Shown here piece by piece: positions 1 to 10,499 of a stretch of DNA of 64,000 bases. Position numbers and translations under genes: made by a program. The stretch covers positions 98,421,491 through 98,485,490 of the forward strand of contig CM037595.1 of NCBI GenBank assembly GCA_021018995.1, in the 5' to 3' direction. How positions within the stretch are numbered: the first letter of the stretch is position 1; each line of letters begins with the position of its first letter. The stretch comes from Chloranthus sessilifolius (Eukaryota > Streptophyta > Magnoliopsida > Chloranthales > Chloranthaceae). Under the pieces are notes generated by a model. That model did not search any database and had not been told where the DNA came from. It worked only from the letters and a program-made list of their open reading frames with translations.

Positions 1-258
1 ACATAGGCACACGTGCCAACAGCTATTGCCTCTTTGGTTTTGTTTATCTGTTAAATCAAATTAATGAAGCTAAACTACAACAAATATTTTCAAATGAAAT
101 GAAGGTATTCAAATAACCCTTAAACTATGCTCATGGAAGGCATAGAAATAATAAGATATTACAATGAAAAAGCCCCAAAACAATTTTCTCTATTTCATGT
201 AATCCTTATTAGTTGCTGTGTGTCCAACAAAGTTATACTAGCACCCTCGCATGTACTA
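1..258. other. Intergenic, nothing recognised
   Basis: AT-rich sequence downstream of the peptide gene that starts on the minus strand at 480. I see no coding region, repeat or RNA gene. It should hold the 3' UTR and poly(A) site of that gene, but I could not place them. Confidence 0.5.
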
Positions 259-480
259 CTAGTGGCCAGGGCCTTTAGGACTCGGCCCGGACGCCAACTG
301 TCCAATCCAACATACCATTGTCGATTGTGCCTTTTTGTACACCGAAGAGTACGTTGCAAGGTGATTTGAGAATGCAAAATCCCCTGACAACACCCTCGTC
401 GCCTCTACTTTGCTTTGCCGGAAAATGACGACATAGAATACAAAGACAAGCATAAGAGTGCAAATTTGCCTGAAATTCAT
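259..480 (-). CDS. PIP-like secreted peptide precursor (PAMP-induced peptide family)
   Basis: A complete 73-residue single-exon ORF. Residues 1-27 are a hydrophobic N-terminus typical of a secretory signal peptide (MNFRQ, then LMLVFVFYVVIF, then a likely cleavage after KVEA). A variable middle follows, and the protein ends exactly at SGPSPKGPGH before a TAG. That ending fits the C-terminal motif SGPSxxGxGH of the plant PIP/PIPL precursors. In the known family the secreted C-terminal peptide is processed, proline-modified, sensed by the receptor kinase RLK7 and amplifies immunity or limits growth. The architecture (signal peptide, variable region, one C-terminal peptide, 70-110 residues, no intron) also fits. 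The ATG at 480 is the first in frame, and a TATA box lies 111-120 bases upstream. IDA/IDL peptides are related but end differently. The motif and layout are seen; function is inferred. No break is visible, so this is probably a working gene. Confidence 0.8.
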   Translation of the reverse strand: MNFRQICTLMLVFVFYVVIFRQSKVEATRVLSGDFAFSNHLATYSSVYKKAQSTMVCWIGQLASGPSPKGPGH

Positions 481-590
481 GCCGTAGAAGTCGTAAGTGG
501 TGGCCGCAATTTTGAGGGTTTAGAGGTTCGTATATTATTTAACAAGAGCTATTGGAAGGGAAATCTGATGTGGGTGCGTTGAGGTGGGGA

Positions 591-600
591 GTATTTATAG
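591..600 (-). promoter_or_regulatory. TATA box of the PIP-like gene
   Basis: On the minus strand this reads CTATAAATAC, a good plant TATA box, followed by a C-rich stretch. Initiation about 30 bases downstream would give an approximately 80-90 base 5' leader before the ATG at 480. It supports the peptide ORF as a real gene. Confidence 0.65.
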
Positions 601-620
601 AAGATTTGGTGTTGGGTTGG

Positions 621-1058
621 GGCCTCATTTGTGTTCAAATTGGCTCTTTGTTTTCTACTTGTTTGATAGAATTTATGGTTGGTAAGAATATTTCAAATGG
701 TCCAACCATTCGTGCTGACCAAGGAGCTTGAAAGGGTGATAGACCTCATGGTTTAACGTGTGAACGTATGAATAGCTACAATTCTACAATTCCAATTTCA
801 AAAATGTCGTCCTCTTATAAAGGACGGGGACATGGAGTCATAGTTGTTCTCCATTTTAAAAACAAACGTTTTAGCAATTTGACATGGGAAAGGGTACCGG
901 TATTTGCAGCCCAATAAGGGAACCTGGGTTTTCCATCGTCATAGCCTTTGATTGTCTTAAATTGGACGACACTTCCATTGTCATAGCCTTTGATTGTCTT
1001 AAATTGGACAATGGATGTCACTTTCGGTCCTAATTTTTTATACAATAGATTTTAAGAT
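621..1058. repeat. Intergenic, with a short tandem duplication
   Basis: The only structure seen is a direct duplication of a 29-base word starting TCATAGCCTTTGATTG at 939-967 and 981-1009 (period 42). The ORF across it is an artefact of the repeat. The rest is unassigned. Confidence 0.5.
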
Positions 1059-1265
1059 CATGGCCCAATTATTTTTATTTTTATTTTTTTGATAACTTAG
1101 GTTAATCCCAAGAGAAGAGATGCCCTCGCTCCTATCATGTAACGAGTATTTCACGATTTACACACCTTATGAGACATCCTGTTATCGCATAAGGGAGATG
1201 CCAACACTCGATCCCATGACCTATTGGTAACAGACCAAAGTCTTCTACAAACCAAGACTACCCCT
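1059..1265 (-). mobile_element. Possible tRNA-derived SINE
   Basis: Read on the minus strand, the segment starts near a tRNA-like head with a degenerate B-box (GGGATCGAGTG). It ends in an A-rich tail made of AAAAAATAAAAATAAAAAT (plus strand 1066-1089). Head plus A-rich tail suggests an old Pol III SINE. No target-site duplication was found and the A-box is unclear. Confidence 0.35.
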
Positions 1266-1269
1266 GGTG

Positions 1270-1500
1270 GATTCATGTTCTTGGCCCACTCATTTGTAAG
1301 TCAGATGTTGATTCCATGAGGCATACATCCCCAAAAGTGACCCAAGATCCTTCTCCTGGTATGCCCATGATCACGGACATTGTTGGGGATGTGTGCCTTG
1401 TAGAATCAACATCTGACCGTTTGGTAGGTGAGACATGATCTCAAGATCATTTGTATGGTAGATTTGGATGAAAACACGATCTCCATCGTAAAATTCAAAG
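1270..1500. repeat. Fragment of a foldback repeat family
   Basis: Inverted arms AGTCAGATGTTGATTC (about 1300) and GAATCAACATCTGACC (about 1402) enclose a short centre. The words 'TCTCAAGATCAT' and 'ATCTCCATC' recur in the copies at 6470, 17291, 28580 and 32945. This is a truncated or diverged copy of that family; its ends cannot be fixed. Confidence 0.45.
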
Positions 1501-1949
1501 CGGTCAACTTTTATCAAATATTCGATTGCAAATATTGAGATCCGATAAGGAAATAGGAGTTGCCATTCATTTCGTAGGCATTTTACCTGTTAATCATGTG
1601 GCGATAGAATCCTAGGATGATGGCTCGTATACAAGGAGACCATATGGTGCCATGTATAGACTATAGAGAATAAATGACCCGGTCGCTCTCAAGAGTGAGC
1701 GAGTCGGCTACCATGTACAAACTCGTCTTTCAAAGGGGTATTTTGACCAATTTGTTTCCAACATAGGCAGGATGAAATAGTTGACATTTGACAAGAGGAG
1801 GGGTTTTATTGAAAAGTTGATTTGAACGTGAGTTGGGTCTTTAGTTGGACTAGAATCGTAGTTACCAAAGTTATGGTCAGGTGAAGCAACCGAGATGCTT
1901 GCGTTAGCCGGTTACCCCGATATCCTGCCCACCCCACCTGGGTTTTGCT
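1501..1949. other. Intergenic, nothing recognised
   Basis: No credible coding region or repeat structure seen. Confidence 0.5.
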
Positions 1950-2350
1950 CCTGATCTGGCACATAAACTTGACCCCTCAAAACGGCTCGGCCATGAAGCA
2001 TCCTACTCGAACTTTGGGTCGGGTGTGCTCAAAGGACAAGTTGGGTCGGGCAAAATTTGGGTCGATCCAACCCGATCCGGTATTATGTATATAAAATCAA
2101 AGAAAATAGGTCTAACCGGGTTGGGTCAGGTTTTCAGTTTGGTAATCAGGTATGGCCAACTGTTTGGGTCGGTTCAAGCATATACCCTTGACCCGTCCAG
2201 TCAGGTTGAGGTGTACCATCGGGCCGGGCCACAGTGAGTCGGGTCAGGTCAAGGTGTACGATCGGGTCAAATGAGTTCGGGCATATTCCCTTTACGTGGC
2301 GGGCAGCCAAAATTTTGGTACCGGCCCGAAACATTGACGGTCCTACCGAC
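1950..2350. repeat. GGGTCGGGT-rich decayed MITE-like repeat
   Basis: Dense GGGTCGGG/CCCGACCC words on both strands, the same composition as the hAT-type elements at 8346 and 13802. Clear terminal repeats are lost. Short ORFs here are by-products of the repeat. Confidence 0.45.
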
Positions 2351-2708
2351 ATTCTCTTCATGAGCATTGAGCTGACGTTTGAATTTGTTTACAATGTGCC
2401 AACGTCTTGTAAGCTGTGCATTTAGATGGATGCACACGGATTTTTATGATAATTAAGTACGTGAATCTACTAAGGTACGTTCACCCCACTGCTCAATGAT
2501 ACCGCCCGAAATGATACCATACCCCTTTGCATATCGTTTTTTATCAGACTGCAGAATAAAACATTGTATCGGGTGTCACGAACCTTTATAGAATTATTTT
2601 CGTCAATACAAGTGCGTCTACTCTCCCCCGTATTCGCCTTGCATCGGATATAATTGGAAAACATAGGAAATTAAATCATGAATTATAATTTAAGGAAAAT
2701 TATAAATG
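2351..2708. other. Intergenic, nothing recognised
   Basis: AT-rich sequence without a supportable feature. Confidence 0.5.
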
Positions 2709-3366
2709 GTGGACAATCTTTTATGGACAAATTTGTTGGCAGCTTATGTGGTCGGCACCGAATTATATCGGTTTCAGTCGGCACCGAAACGATAAAACTA
2801 ACTTATCGTTTCAGTCAAGGTGTCAAATCGGATACGGGAATTGGGTATCGGTCTATGGAGGACCGATATGAATCGACCGATACATATCGGCCAATACCGA
2901 TACGTATCGGCCAATTTAAAAAAAAAAAAAAACTAAAAACTCCATTGAAATCGAGACGTATCGGCTGATACCCAATACGTAAAGGCCGATACGTATCGGC
3001 GATACCGATACATATAGATTTTACCGAAAACCGATACGTATTAGTATCGGCCGATATTTGATACCATGGTTTTAGTTGAACCAAATTATTGTGGTCAAAT
3101 TATCTGGCGGTAAGTTACTAACCACCAAATTATGGGTCAATAATTTCAAGACCATTTTTAGAGTCTTTTGATTTTTGAAAGAAAAAAATAGGCACTAAAA
3201 TTTTGGCTAGCCCTGAAAATTTTAAAATTCAATCAAATTTTTAGTTTCGGTCATGCCGGAAACTAATACCGAAATCAATATTTTGATCCTTGGGCCTCAG
3301 TATGTGTGGAGCCTATCACGTCTCGCAACATAAGCTGCCTGCAAAATTATCTATAAAAAACTTATC
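2709..3366. mobile_element. MITE of the GCAGCTTATGTGG family, split by a nested element
   Basis: The left end (about 2718-2752) reads TTTTATGGACAAATTTG then GGCAGCTTATGTGG. The right end (about 3327-3362) read on the other strand gives TTTTTTATAGATAATTTTG then CAGGCAGCTTATGTTG. These are imperfect inverted ends of one element, with the CATGG-family element at 2816-3068 nested inside. A smaller relative sits at 14258-14384 and perhaps another at 13040-13220. Exact ends and TSD are not resolved. Confidence 0.5.
2816..3068. mobile_element. CATGG-family MITE, copy A
   Basis: 253 bp with inverted ends CAAGGTGTCAAAT (left) and CATGGTATCAAAT (right, reverse strand). The flanking 8-bp TSD is GTTTCAGT (2808-2815) and GTTTTAGT (3069-3076), one mismatch. 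The interior is packed with CCGATACGTATCGG-type palindromes and an A-run. An 8-bp TSD and ends starting CA fit a non-autonomous hAT-type element. No protein is encoded. Confidence 0.7.
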
Positions 3367-3484
3367 GCACTGTATAGCAGTGTCCATAATTTAACTATGG
3401 GGATAAAAAGCTAACAAGTTTACTAAAATTGTTAATTAAGGATTAAGGAAGAATTTGAGATATGATAAATGTGAGCATTGGAGC

Positions 3485-3698
3485 CATGGATCAAAATTTC
3501 GGTCGAGACCGATACGTATCGGTATTGGTATCGAACGATATATTGAATGTATCGTTCGATACATTCAATTGTATTAAATGTATCGAACGATACATTCAAT
3601 TATCGTCCGATACCAATTGGTACCGATACGTATCATCTGATACGTATCGTTTTGGAGCTCGAACGATACATATCGGTAATCCGATATTTTGACCCATG
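3485..3698. mobile_element. CATGG-family MITE, copy B
   Basis: 214 bp with ends CATGGATCAAAAT (left) and CATGGGTCAAAATATCGG (right, reverse strand). A perfect 8-bp TSD ATTGGAGC lies at 3477-3484 and 3699-3706. The interior has repeated CGATAC / GTATCG words, including CGATACATTCAAT pairs. This copy and the one at 7009 fix the true ends of the family. Confidence 0.85.
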
Positions 3699-3805
3699 AT
3701 TGGAGCCGTGTTTGCTCAACGCTCCCAGCCAACGTTGACCAATACAAAACGGAAGAGCATACATCAAATAAAAGAATAAGAGCTACTTGGAATAGGATAT
3801 AGTGG

Positions 3806-3980
3806 CATGGGAATTTCGGGTATCGGAATAATAAAATACCGAACGATACATTGAATGTATCGTTTGGACATTTACATATAAAAGGACGATACGGTACATT
3901 GAATGTACCGTATCGTCCAAGTTTGATACCGATACGTATCGTCCGATAAGTATCGGTATCGGACGATATTTTGATCAATG
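3806..3980. mobile_element. CATGG-family MITE, copy C
   Basis: 175 bp starting CATGGGAATTTCGG and ending CGATATTTTGATCAATG. TSD TATAGTGG (3798-3805) and TATAGTGA (3981-3988), one mismatch. The interior carries CGATACATTGAATGTATCG palindromes. The left end is diverged, but the TSD supports the call. Confidence 0.7.
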
Positions 3981-3988
3981 TATAGTGA

Positions 3989-4559
3989 TATTATTTTTAC
4001 TTTGGGAGCCATTACTTGCTGTCGGAAATGTGGCTCTTGCACCGAAGTTAAAGAAAGACTTTGCGTTTTAGGAACATGTGACATGTGACATGTGAACATA
4101 CAATTTGGACTGACTGATTTAAAGTTCATAATCTATAGATCTTTAGTGGAAAAGATTATATAAAAACACGATATTTATCATATGATCTATTGTTGTCAAC
4201 CGTTGAATCAAATAATAGCCTTTGACTATATTTAATCATATGACGAAAATTATATTTTGTGCTAATCTTTGCACTTAATATCTTTAAATGACGGACTCCA
4301 AATCAACTGATTTAAATAGTGTTCTCATATGATAGAAGTCGCCAAAACTTGTGAGTCTTTGTTTTAAACTCAAAGCTAAATTTCCAAGTACAAGTAATGG
4401 CTCCCTTTTACTTTTTAAGTTTTAATATAAAAAATTAAATGCGAGCAACTCATGTCTTACATAAATTTCGTATGGGAGCGGTTACTCTACACGCTTTTTA
4501 AGTGATTGTAGCTAATTAACTAGAATTTGTTCTTACACACAGTTCTTGTGATTGCACCT
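3989..4559. other. Intergenic, AT-rich, nothing recognised
   Basis: Contains only a short run of ACATGTG repeats near 4075-4095. No coding or RNA feature seen. Confidence 0.5.
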
Positions 4560-5035
4560 AAAATAATAATGATAAATTGTATCTATTTCTTTTTCTCTCT
4601 CTAATCTCTCTTTCGCTAATCTCTCTCTCTCGCACACGGTCACATCTCTTTAACATCTCTCTTAGCAACTGCTTTAACAGAAAATTGGGCTAATTATGAA
4701 TACTCGATGTAGGACTTTCTAACCCAAATCGGGTATTCATTATGCAATAAAACCTACCTCCTAAGCTCTTAGTATTCCTCCATAATCTTCTTCGTCGCCG
4801 GAAATGAAGGTATGATCTTTTATTTTTAATCTTTTTCTTTGTCTTTCATAGGTGATTATGGCTGTGTATCTGTAAATCTTTAGATCTACTTTTCTTATTA
4901 TTATTATTATTATTTTTTTCTATGCTCATAAATAAAAAATAAATGAACTCATCTGATTGTTTATCTTTATAGCGTGATCGGCTGAAAGTGCAAAGAATTG
5001 GATGGCTACAATATCATCTAATCTCATTGTAGCTG
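4560..5035 (+). other. Possible orphan 5' end of a gene (leader and first exons)
   Basis: A CT-rich leader-like stretch (4587-4635) is followed by GCCGGAAATGAAG and a good splice donor GTATGATC (4811). A T-rich intron-like segment ends at TTTATAG, then CGTGATCGGCTGAAAG (about 4973). This looks like the start of a plant gene with a tiny first coding exon, but no continuing reading frame or known domain can be followed. It may be a truncated gene, an lncRNA start or chance. Confidence 0.2.
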
Positions 5036-5540
5036 TTTATATTTTTCACATTTATAGGCTTTTCATCACATGGTAGACATGATTTTTCTAATGCGTGTTG
5101 ATGGCCCTATTCACCACATGCAACCGCGATGCTATGTTTTATCTTTGATTATAAAGCATTTATTTTTAATTTTTGAACTATATTCATCTTATTATAATTA
5201 AATTATATGTACTTGTATTGATGACAACAGTAATACATTACTGGAATGCATGGTGTCGAATGGATGGAATTAGGAAAGGTACATTTTTACCCAAAAAAAA
5301 AAAAAAAAGTGTTCGTTTTTCACTTTATATGCCAACATGCAATCTATCTTTAGTTTATTTGTTTGACATAATGACTAATATTTGTTTTAATCACATTTTT
5401 CAATTCTATATAAGTTTTATTGCATTCTCATCAAGTCAACTTCACTTCACTAACTTAGCATTTCAGTTGCTGATACTCATTTCAATGGGTGGCAATCGGT
5501 GACATTGGGAGTCTAGCTGTTTTGACTACTTTGTTTCTCT
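5036..5540. other. Intergenic, AT-rich, nothing recognised
   Basis: ORFs here have no recognisable domain and include an A-run lysine stretch. No feature supported. Confidence 0.45.
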
Positions 5541-5549
5541 TATTACAAA

Positions 5550-6400
5550 TCAATATTTGCTGATACGGATGGCAGTTCGGTGTACCGAGCCCAACCCCAT
5601 TTTTTCGGTGAGATACACCCCAAACAGAAACCGAACCGAAATTGAAACTAAACCGAAACCGATTTTTTCGATGCAGTCATTTTGGGTTCAGCCGGATCAC
5701 TCGGCGGTGTACCGATTTGAAGAAAAAATGAATCAGTTTGGTTCGATTTGGCTTTATCGGTTTGTATTCACCTTTCATTCTGCCGCATCGGCAGAACTTG
5801 ATGAGGAAGAGAAGAAGAGTCTATGTAAAATATCCGGCTGGAGAAGTATTAGGGCTACCGGCGTAGTTCTGTTGTATGCTGGAATTTATAGCTGGGTTAG
5901 TGTCAGGTATTGCATTAACACAGAGGATGGTGGTCACGCCATCTGTACCATACACTTGGCATTAGCTTACACCAATACAAATCGTCCATGTAAAATAAAA
6001 AATCATCAATAGATGGTAAGAGCATGATCTGAAGATGCATCATGTGAAAGATTGGGATAAAAAACAGTCTGCATCATCAGATTCAAAGCAGTCAATGAGT
6101 AGACACCGGTACCTATTGGTGTAGACCGGTCGGTCACCACTGGTTCAGCTTCCATTCGGTTCGGTTCAGGTTCAGTTTGTACCGCCGGTTCGGGTCGGTT
6201 TGGGTCCGATTCGGGCCTGTTTTGGCCCATTAAGGGGTCGGTTTACTCAACCTACCCATTCGGTTTTCAGTTTTCAGCTACTCAAACCAAAAATTGAACC
6301 GATTTCACTTTGGTTCGGTTTGTGTCGGTTTTCAGAACGGTTCGGGAGGGCCGATTTTCGTTTCAGTTTCGGTGTTCGGTGTCAAACTTGTATCCCTAGT
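5550..6400. repeat. GGTTCGGTT-rich MITE-like repeat
   Basis: Two blocks (5575-5770 and 6110-6390) are dense in CCGAAC / GGTTCGG words on opposite strands. The right edge reads TAGGGATACAAGTTTGACAC on the reverse strand, like the TAGGG start of plant hAT MITEs. The left end is unclear and no reliable TSD was found. The ORFs across it (5557-6012 and others) are repeat-derived. Confidence 0.4.
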
Positions 6401-6469
6401 TGATGCTCATTTCAAAGGTCCCCTATAAGTGTATTTTTTTTAGTCATTTCAAAGGCTCCACCATTGACT

Positions 6470-6790
6470 GACTTGAATCAGATGATGGAGATCATTTTAT
6501 GTCCCCATCTTTCAAACAAGAGATATTGAGATTGTGGCCCCCATATCGGAGGGTGCACCATGAGTAGATTTCTCGGGTCACTTTTGGGGATCTTTTCTAT
6601 GTGAACCAAACATGATCTCAATATCATGGCTTCATACCATGAAACTTTGTAGAAACACCCTCTCCTTGTCCATGATTGCGAGGCTATGATAGCATGAGAC
6701 CTCTCTGGATCATGGAAATAATGGTATCTCATGAAATTTGGTATTAATATGTATATGACATAAAAGATCAGTAAATGGGTCAATCTCCTT
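6470..6790. mobile_element. Foldback element fragment, same family as 32945
   Basis: The left part contains GATGATGGAGATCATTTT and GAGATTGTGG. The right part contains CATGATCTCAATATCATGG. These match words of the foldback copies at 17291, 28580 and 32945. The arms are diverged and the ends uncertain. Confidence 0.45.
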
Positions 6791-6872
6791 TGCGAGTTTT
6801 CACATAATTAAACATGAAAATAATATTAATTTTCACAATGTTTAAAGTAGCATTTGGACCCATAAGATATTT

Positions 6873-6995
6873 TTGGCATATTATTCTCACATATAATACT
6901 ACCTCCGTTGCAAGCCCTCCTGTGTTTCATTCCCTAAAAACAGTGAAAATTTGGTATATTATCCTCACACGTAATACTACCTCCCTTGCAAACTG
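6873..6995 (+). repeat. Direct repeat of about 45 bp
   Basis: Two copies (about 6873-6917 and 6951-6995) share TAATACTACCTCC and TTGCAA with few differences, about 78 bp apart. Confidence 0.5.
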
Positions 6996-7008
6996 TAATA
7001 GTCCCACA

Positions 7009-7237
7009 CATGGATCAAAATATCGTCCGATACCGATACGTATCGGACGATACGCATCGGTATTGGACTCGAACGATACATTGAATGTATCGTTCGATAC
7101 ATTCAAATGTATTGAATGTATCGAACGATACATTCAATGTATCGTCCGATACAGATCGGAACCGATACATATCGTCCGATACGTATCGTTTTGGAGCTTG
7201 GACGATACGTATCGGTAACCCGATATTTTAACCCATG
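7009..7237. mobile_element. CATGG-family MITE, copy D
   Basis: 229 bp with inverted ends CATGGATCAAAATATCG and CATGGGTTAAAATATCGG. A perfect 8-bp TSD GTCCCACA lies at 7001-7008 and 7238-7245. The ninth flanking base differs, so the duplication is 8 bp, as in hAT. The interior is a chain of CGATAC-containing palindromes on both strands. Confidence 0.85.
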
Positions 7238-7245
7238 GTCCCACA

Positions 7246-8345
7246 TGTCATGACGCATTTTCAATCCAATTTCTTTGATTTTCGTGATTCTTATTGAATC
7301 TCTCTTTATGGATGGAGAGTTGTCCGTGGGAAGGTCGTATTGTTTCTTTTGCCATAAAGCCATTGTAGTCTTCATAAAGAATAAATTCATGTTGTCCAAC
7401 CTTGAAAATGGTATCTACGTCCAATTTTTGAAGCATTTAAGTGTTAAATCTTAAACAGAAAGAATCGTCCTTATTTACCATGATGCATTAAAATTTGTGT
7501 ATAACTATCGCACATTAATTATATATGAGAGGGTTATGGACACATTCTGTTGGTAGATCCAAAGACTAATCCTCATTAATTTCTCCGAACCCATTAGAAT
7601 TTTTTCTGATATGCATCACATATATTAAAGTAGAGAGAGAGAAAAAAAAAAGGATGTTAAACACTTAAACACAAATTTAGTAGCAACTTCTTAATGAAGG
7701 AAATATGTTCTATTTATTACTAAGTAACACCTTATTAATATGTAGATATGAAAATCCGTTTATTGACCATGTTGCGAGCCAATGGTGGCACCATAAAACT
7801 GTATCTATATTTGATAGGCCAGGAGTACTACCCAAATTTCCTTGAGCTCATATCTTTTGAGTGCCATTGCTACAATGGAGGCAGAAGTACAATCCATTGC
7901 CTTGATAGTGGATTCAACTGTGTTTGGTCAACATTTCAGCATCTTCAAATCTTGGGGGCAGGAATATGGTATAAGTATTTCCTCCTCTTGGAATGCATGT
8001 AACAAATACAGGATGTCATGTGGAAGAAAATTAAATTGCTATGGCACTATTAGATAAAATATTCAATGATACATTGTTAGGCTTCTACCAAGTATATGTA
8101 ATCATATACAAACATATAATTCTCAGTCTCTGACCCAGATTTTGAATGTGAATGCAGCTAACTGGGCACATTTATTTGCTAATAATTCCACATTTGCTAG
8201 AGAAACCTTAAAAAATAGGTCGCATTATATGTAAGCTGAGATTTGTGGTATTCATATAAGAGTTGTTGGGTCATCCATATTTTACATGTTGCATTGTGGT
8301 TACAATCCTTGATTTCCAGGTGGCATGCCATCATGTGATGGGACT
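7246..8345. other. Intergenic, AT-rich, no supportable gene
   Basis: A few ORFs (for example 7748-8002) lack recognisable domains. The region around 7840-8200 could be a worn RNase H end of a LINE, but the match is too weak to call. Confidence 0.4.
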
Positions 8346-8682
8346 TAGGGCTGCAAAAAAGCTGGGTTTACCCAATGGTTTGAGTAACCCAACCCGCCTT
8401 GTCAGGTTTAGGTTCAAAATGCTTGAGTCGGAAATCTTGACCTGCTAATTAAACAAATGGGGTCCGGATCATAGTTTCTGGACTCGACCTGATGTGGCCC
8501 AACTACCTACCTTATATTTTGAACTACACTGGCTGAATGAGACCCGACCCGGCCCGAGTGTTTACTAATTGGGCCAATTCAGGTTCGAGTTAAGGGTAAA
8601 TAAGCGGGTCTGGTCTCAGGCTGAGGATTTAAATAATCGGGTTGACCCTTACCTGACCCGATTTGACCCATTTCCAACCCTA
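8346..8682. mobile_element. hAT-type MITE with perfect TSD
   Basis: 337 bp starting TAGGGCTGCAAA and, from the other end, TAGGGTTGGAAA. A perfect 8-bp TSD ATGGGACT lies at 8338-8345 and 8683-8690. The interior is rich in GGGTC/GACCC words. TAGGG-type ends and an 8-bp TSD are typical of plant hAT MITEs. No protein is encoded. Confidence 0.85.
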
Positions 8683-8690
8683 ATGGGACT

Positions 8691-10490
8691 CAACCCAAAA
8701 GTCATACTGATTGGAGGATCAAACCATCCAACCAAAGCACATTGCATTCATTAAATTTTGAACCACGGTTCATATACACTTTTAACTGTCTTCAGTGTCC
8801 TAAAGCTGTTGATCAAAAGTCATTTTTTGGGTGTCTCCAATCTACATAATGCCATCTAAGTGGACATCGGATTGGTAACTTGTGTAGACACCAATGTTTG
8901 AAAGGGAGTCTATTTCAATTTATCAAACTTACAACATCCCATCATGATCACACTATAAGATCCCTTTAACAAAACCTCCTTTTTAACCAACCTTGCCCAC
9001 CCAAGTCAGCTGTTGCTTCCTACTCAATCCTTCTTCAAATGGGCCGACTTATATTAGAAAATGGCCGTATATCACATGTAACATTTACGCATGTAATACT
9101 CTAATGCAGAGTTCGTAGGCAGAATTGTTGATGTTGGCTCAATTTGACTTTTCAAGCTATGTCTTACTTCAAACTGTGCTTATATATCCCAATCATAGTA
9201 CCAACTTTAATGACTTTCTTTACAATCCAATTTAATTAATCCCTGATTTTCAAAAAACACTGACATAAATATGATGTAACTCAATTTTCTATCACAATCC
9301 TCTATAACTGAAGGAAACCTGCCTAATCTTGTTTATTAAAATCTAAACTGACCTATTCTGACCCTAAAACCTGTAGAATTTTCGAAGGACCTCTAAACAC
9401 ACCCTTTGCCAAAAATTAACCCTACATCCAAAATACCTTTGTCTAGAAACTCCTTGGATGTGTAACAGTTACCACACACCCATTGTTCTCATTTCCTACC
9501 TTGGTCTAGAAACCCCTTGGATGTGTAACAGTTACAACACATCCATTAATTTCATTTCCTTGAGAGATTCCCTTATCCTTCTATAATAGCGCCATACTCT
9601 TAAAGCCAAAGGTCTTGAATCTTTCTACTTTTGAGACTATATAACTTGATAGGCTCTCAATCATCCTATCTAATCTATATTTAACTCATTCTAAACCTCT
9701 CACATACGATTAGTCAAATCCGTACTTACTTCAAAGATTTTCCTAAACCCCATATGAATTTACTTTTAGCCTCTTCTTTGGTGTGATCAGGACGTGCTGC
9801 ATAGGGAATGGACATAGGGGACATCTCCATCTAGCGCTGCCATATTTCTTTTTCGTCTCATCTCCTTTCTCTTTGATACTTATTCCACGTTGATTTCACT
9901 ATATGAGAACTCTACCAAGCTTTCAGTAAAGTTGCAATATAATAAGCAATTTTTGCTTCGGCCTTCGGGGCAAGAGAAACTGTTGCTAAATTCTTTAGGG
10001 ATTTTATTATTGTATTTTTCTTCCCTCCCAAGATTGTCATTTGGTAAGAAGATTGAATGGTCAACACTTTCACTATCAATCACCAAAGTCATTTCCTATA
10101 TCTTAGAGTTGGATATGCTTTCGTCAGAATTATTTCTCATCTTCATAGGTTTCTTGCCTTCTTATTTAAGTTATTTGAAAATCTCTTCGAAAGCAACCCA
10201 CCTTTAACTTGATTCACGAGTTTAGGGTGGCCAATGGTCTTGAGTCCATCTCTCATCTTTAGTTTTCCAATGGTACTTTATTATTCTGTGACTTAGTTAC
10301 CAGAATCGGTATGAAGTGAGCGGTAGGTTGGGAGCGGGAGTGTCACCAAAAGTTTAAAAGTAAACTGTTTTATGGTCCGAAGCGGGAGCGGATCACTAAT
10401 TAGAAGCTTCCTGCTAGTAGGTTCTGTGATGCCAACTGTGATGATCTCTTCTATGCTAAATTTGTCATGCGGCTGTTCGAGATAATTTTC
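8691..10490. other. Intergenic, with a 66-bp tandem duplication
   Basis: At about 9437-9495 and 9503-9560 a segment containing CCTTGGATGTGTAACAGTTA is present twice in direct orientation. The ORFs at 9880-10207 have no recognisable domain. Nothing else seen. Confidence 0.45.
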
Positions 10491-10499
10491 TGTCAAAAA

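Noticed and set aside
5557..6012. 151-residue ORF as a gene
   Set aside because: Its first half is the CCGAAC repeat in translation and no domain is visible.
7748..8110. RNase H end of a LINE or Copia element
   Set aside because: A few words look suggestive (ATMEAEVQSIAL, VNAANWAHLF), but the catalytic pattern is not there.
9880..10207. Overlapping ORFs on both strands near 10 kb
   Set aside because: No start context, domain or signal is convincing; the composition is ordinary AT-rich intergenic DNA.
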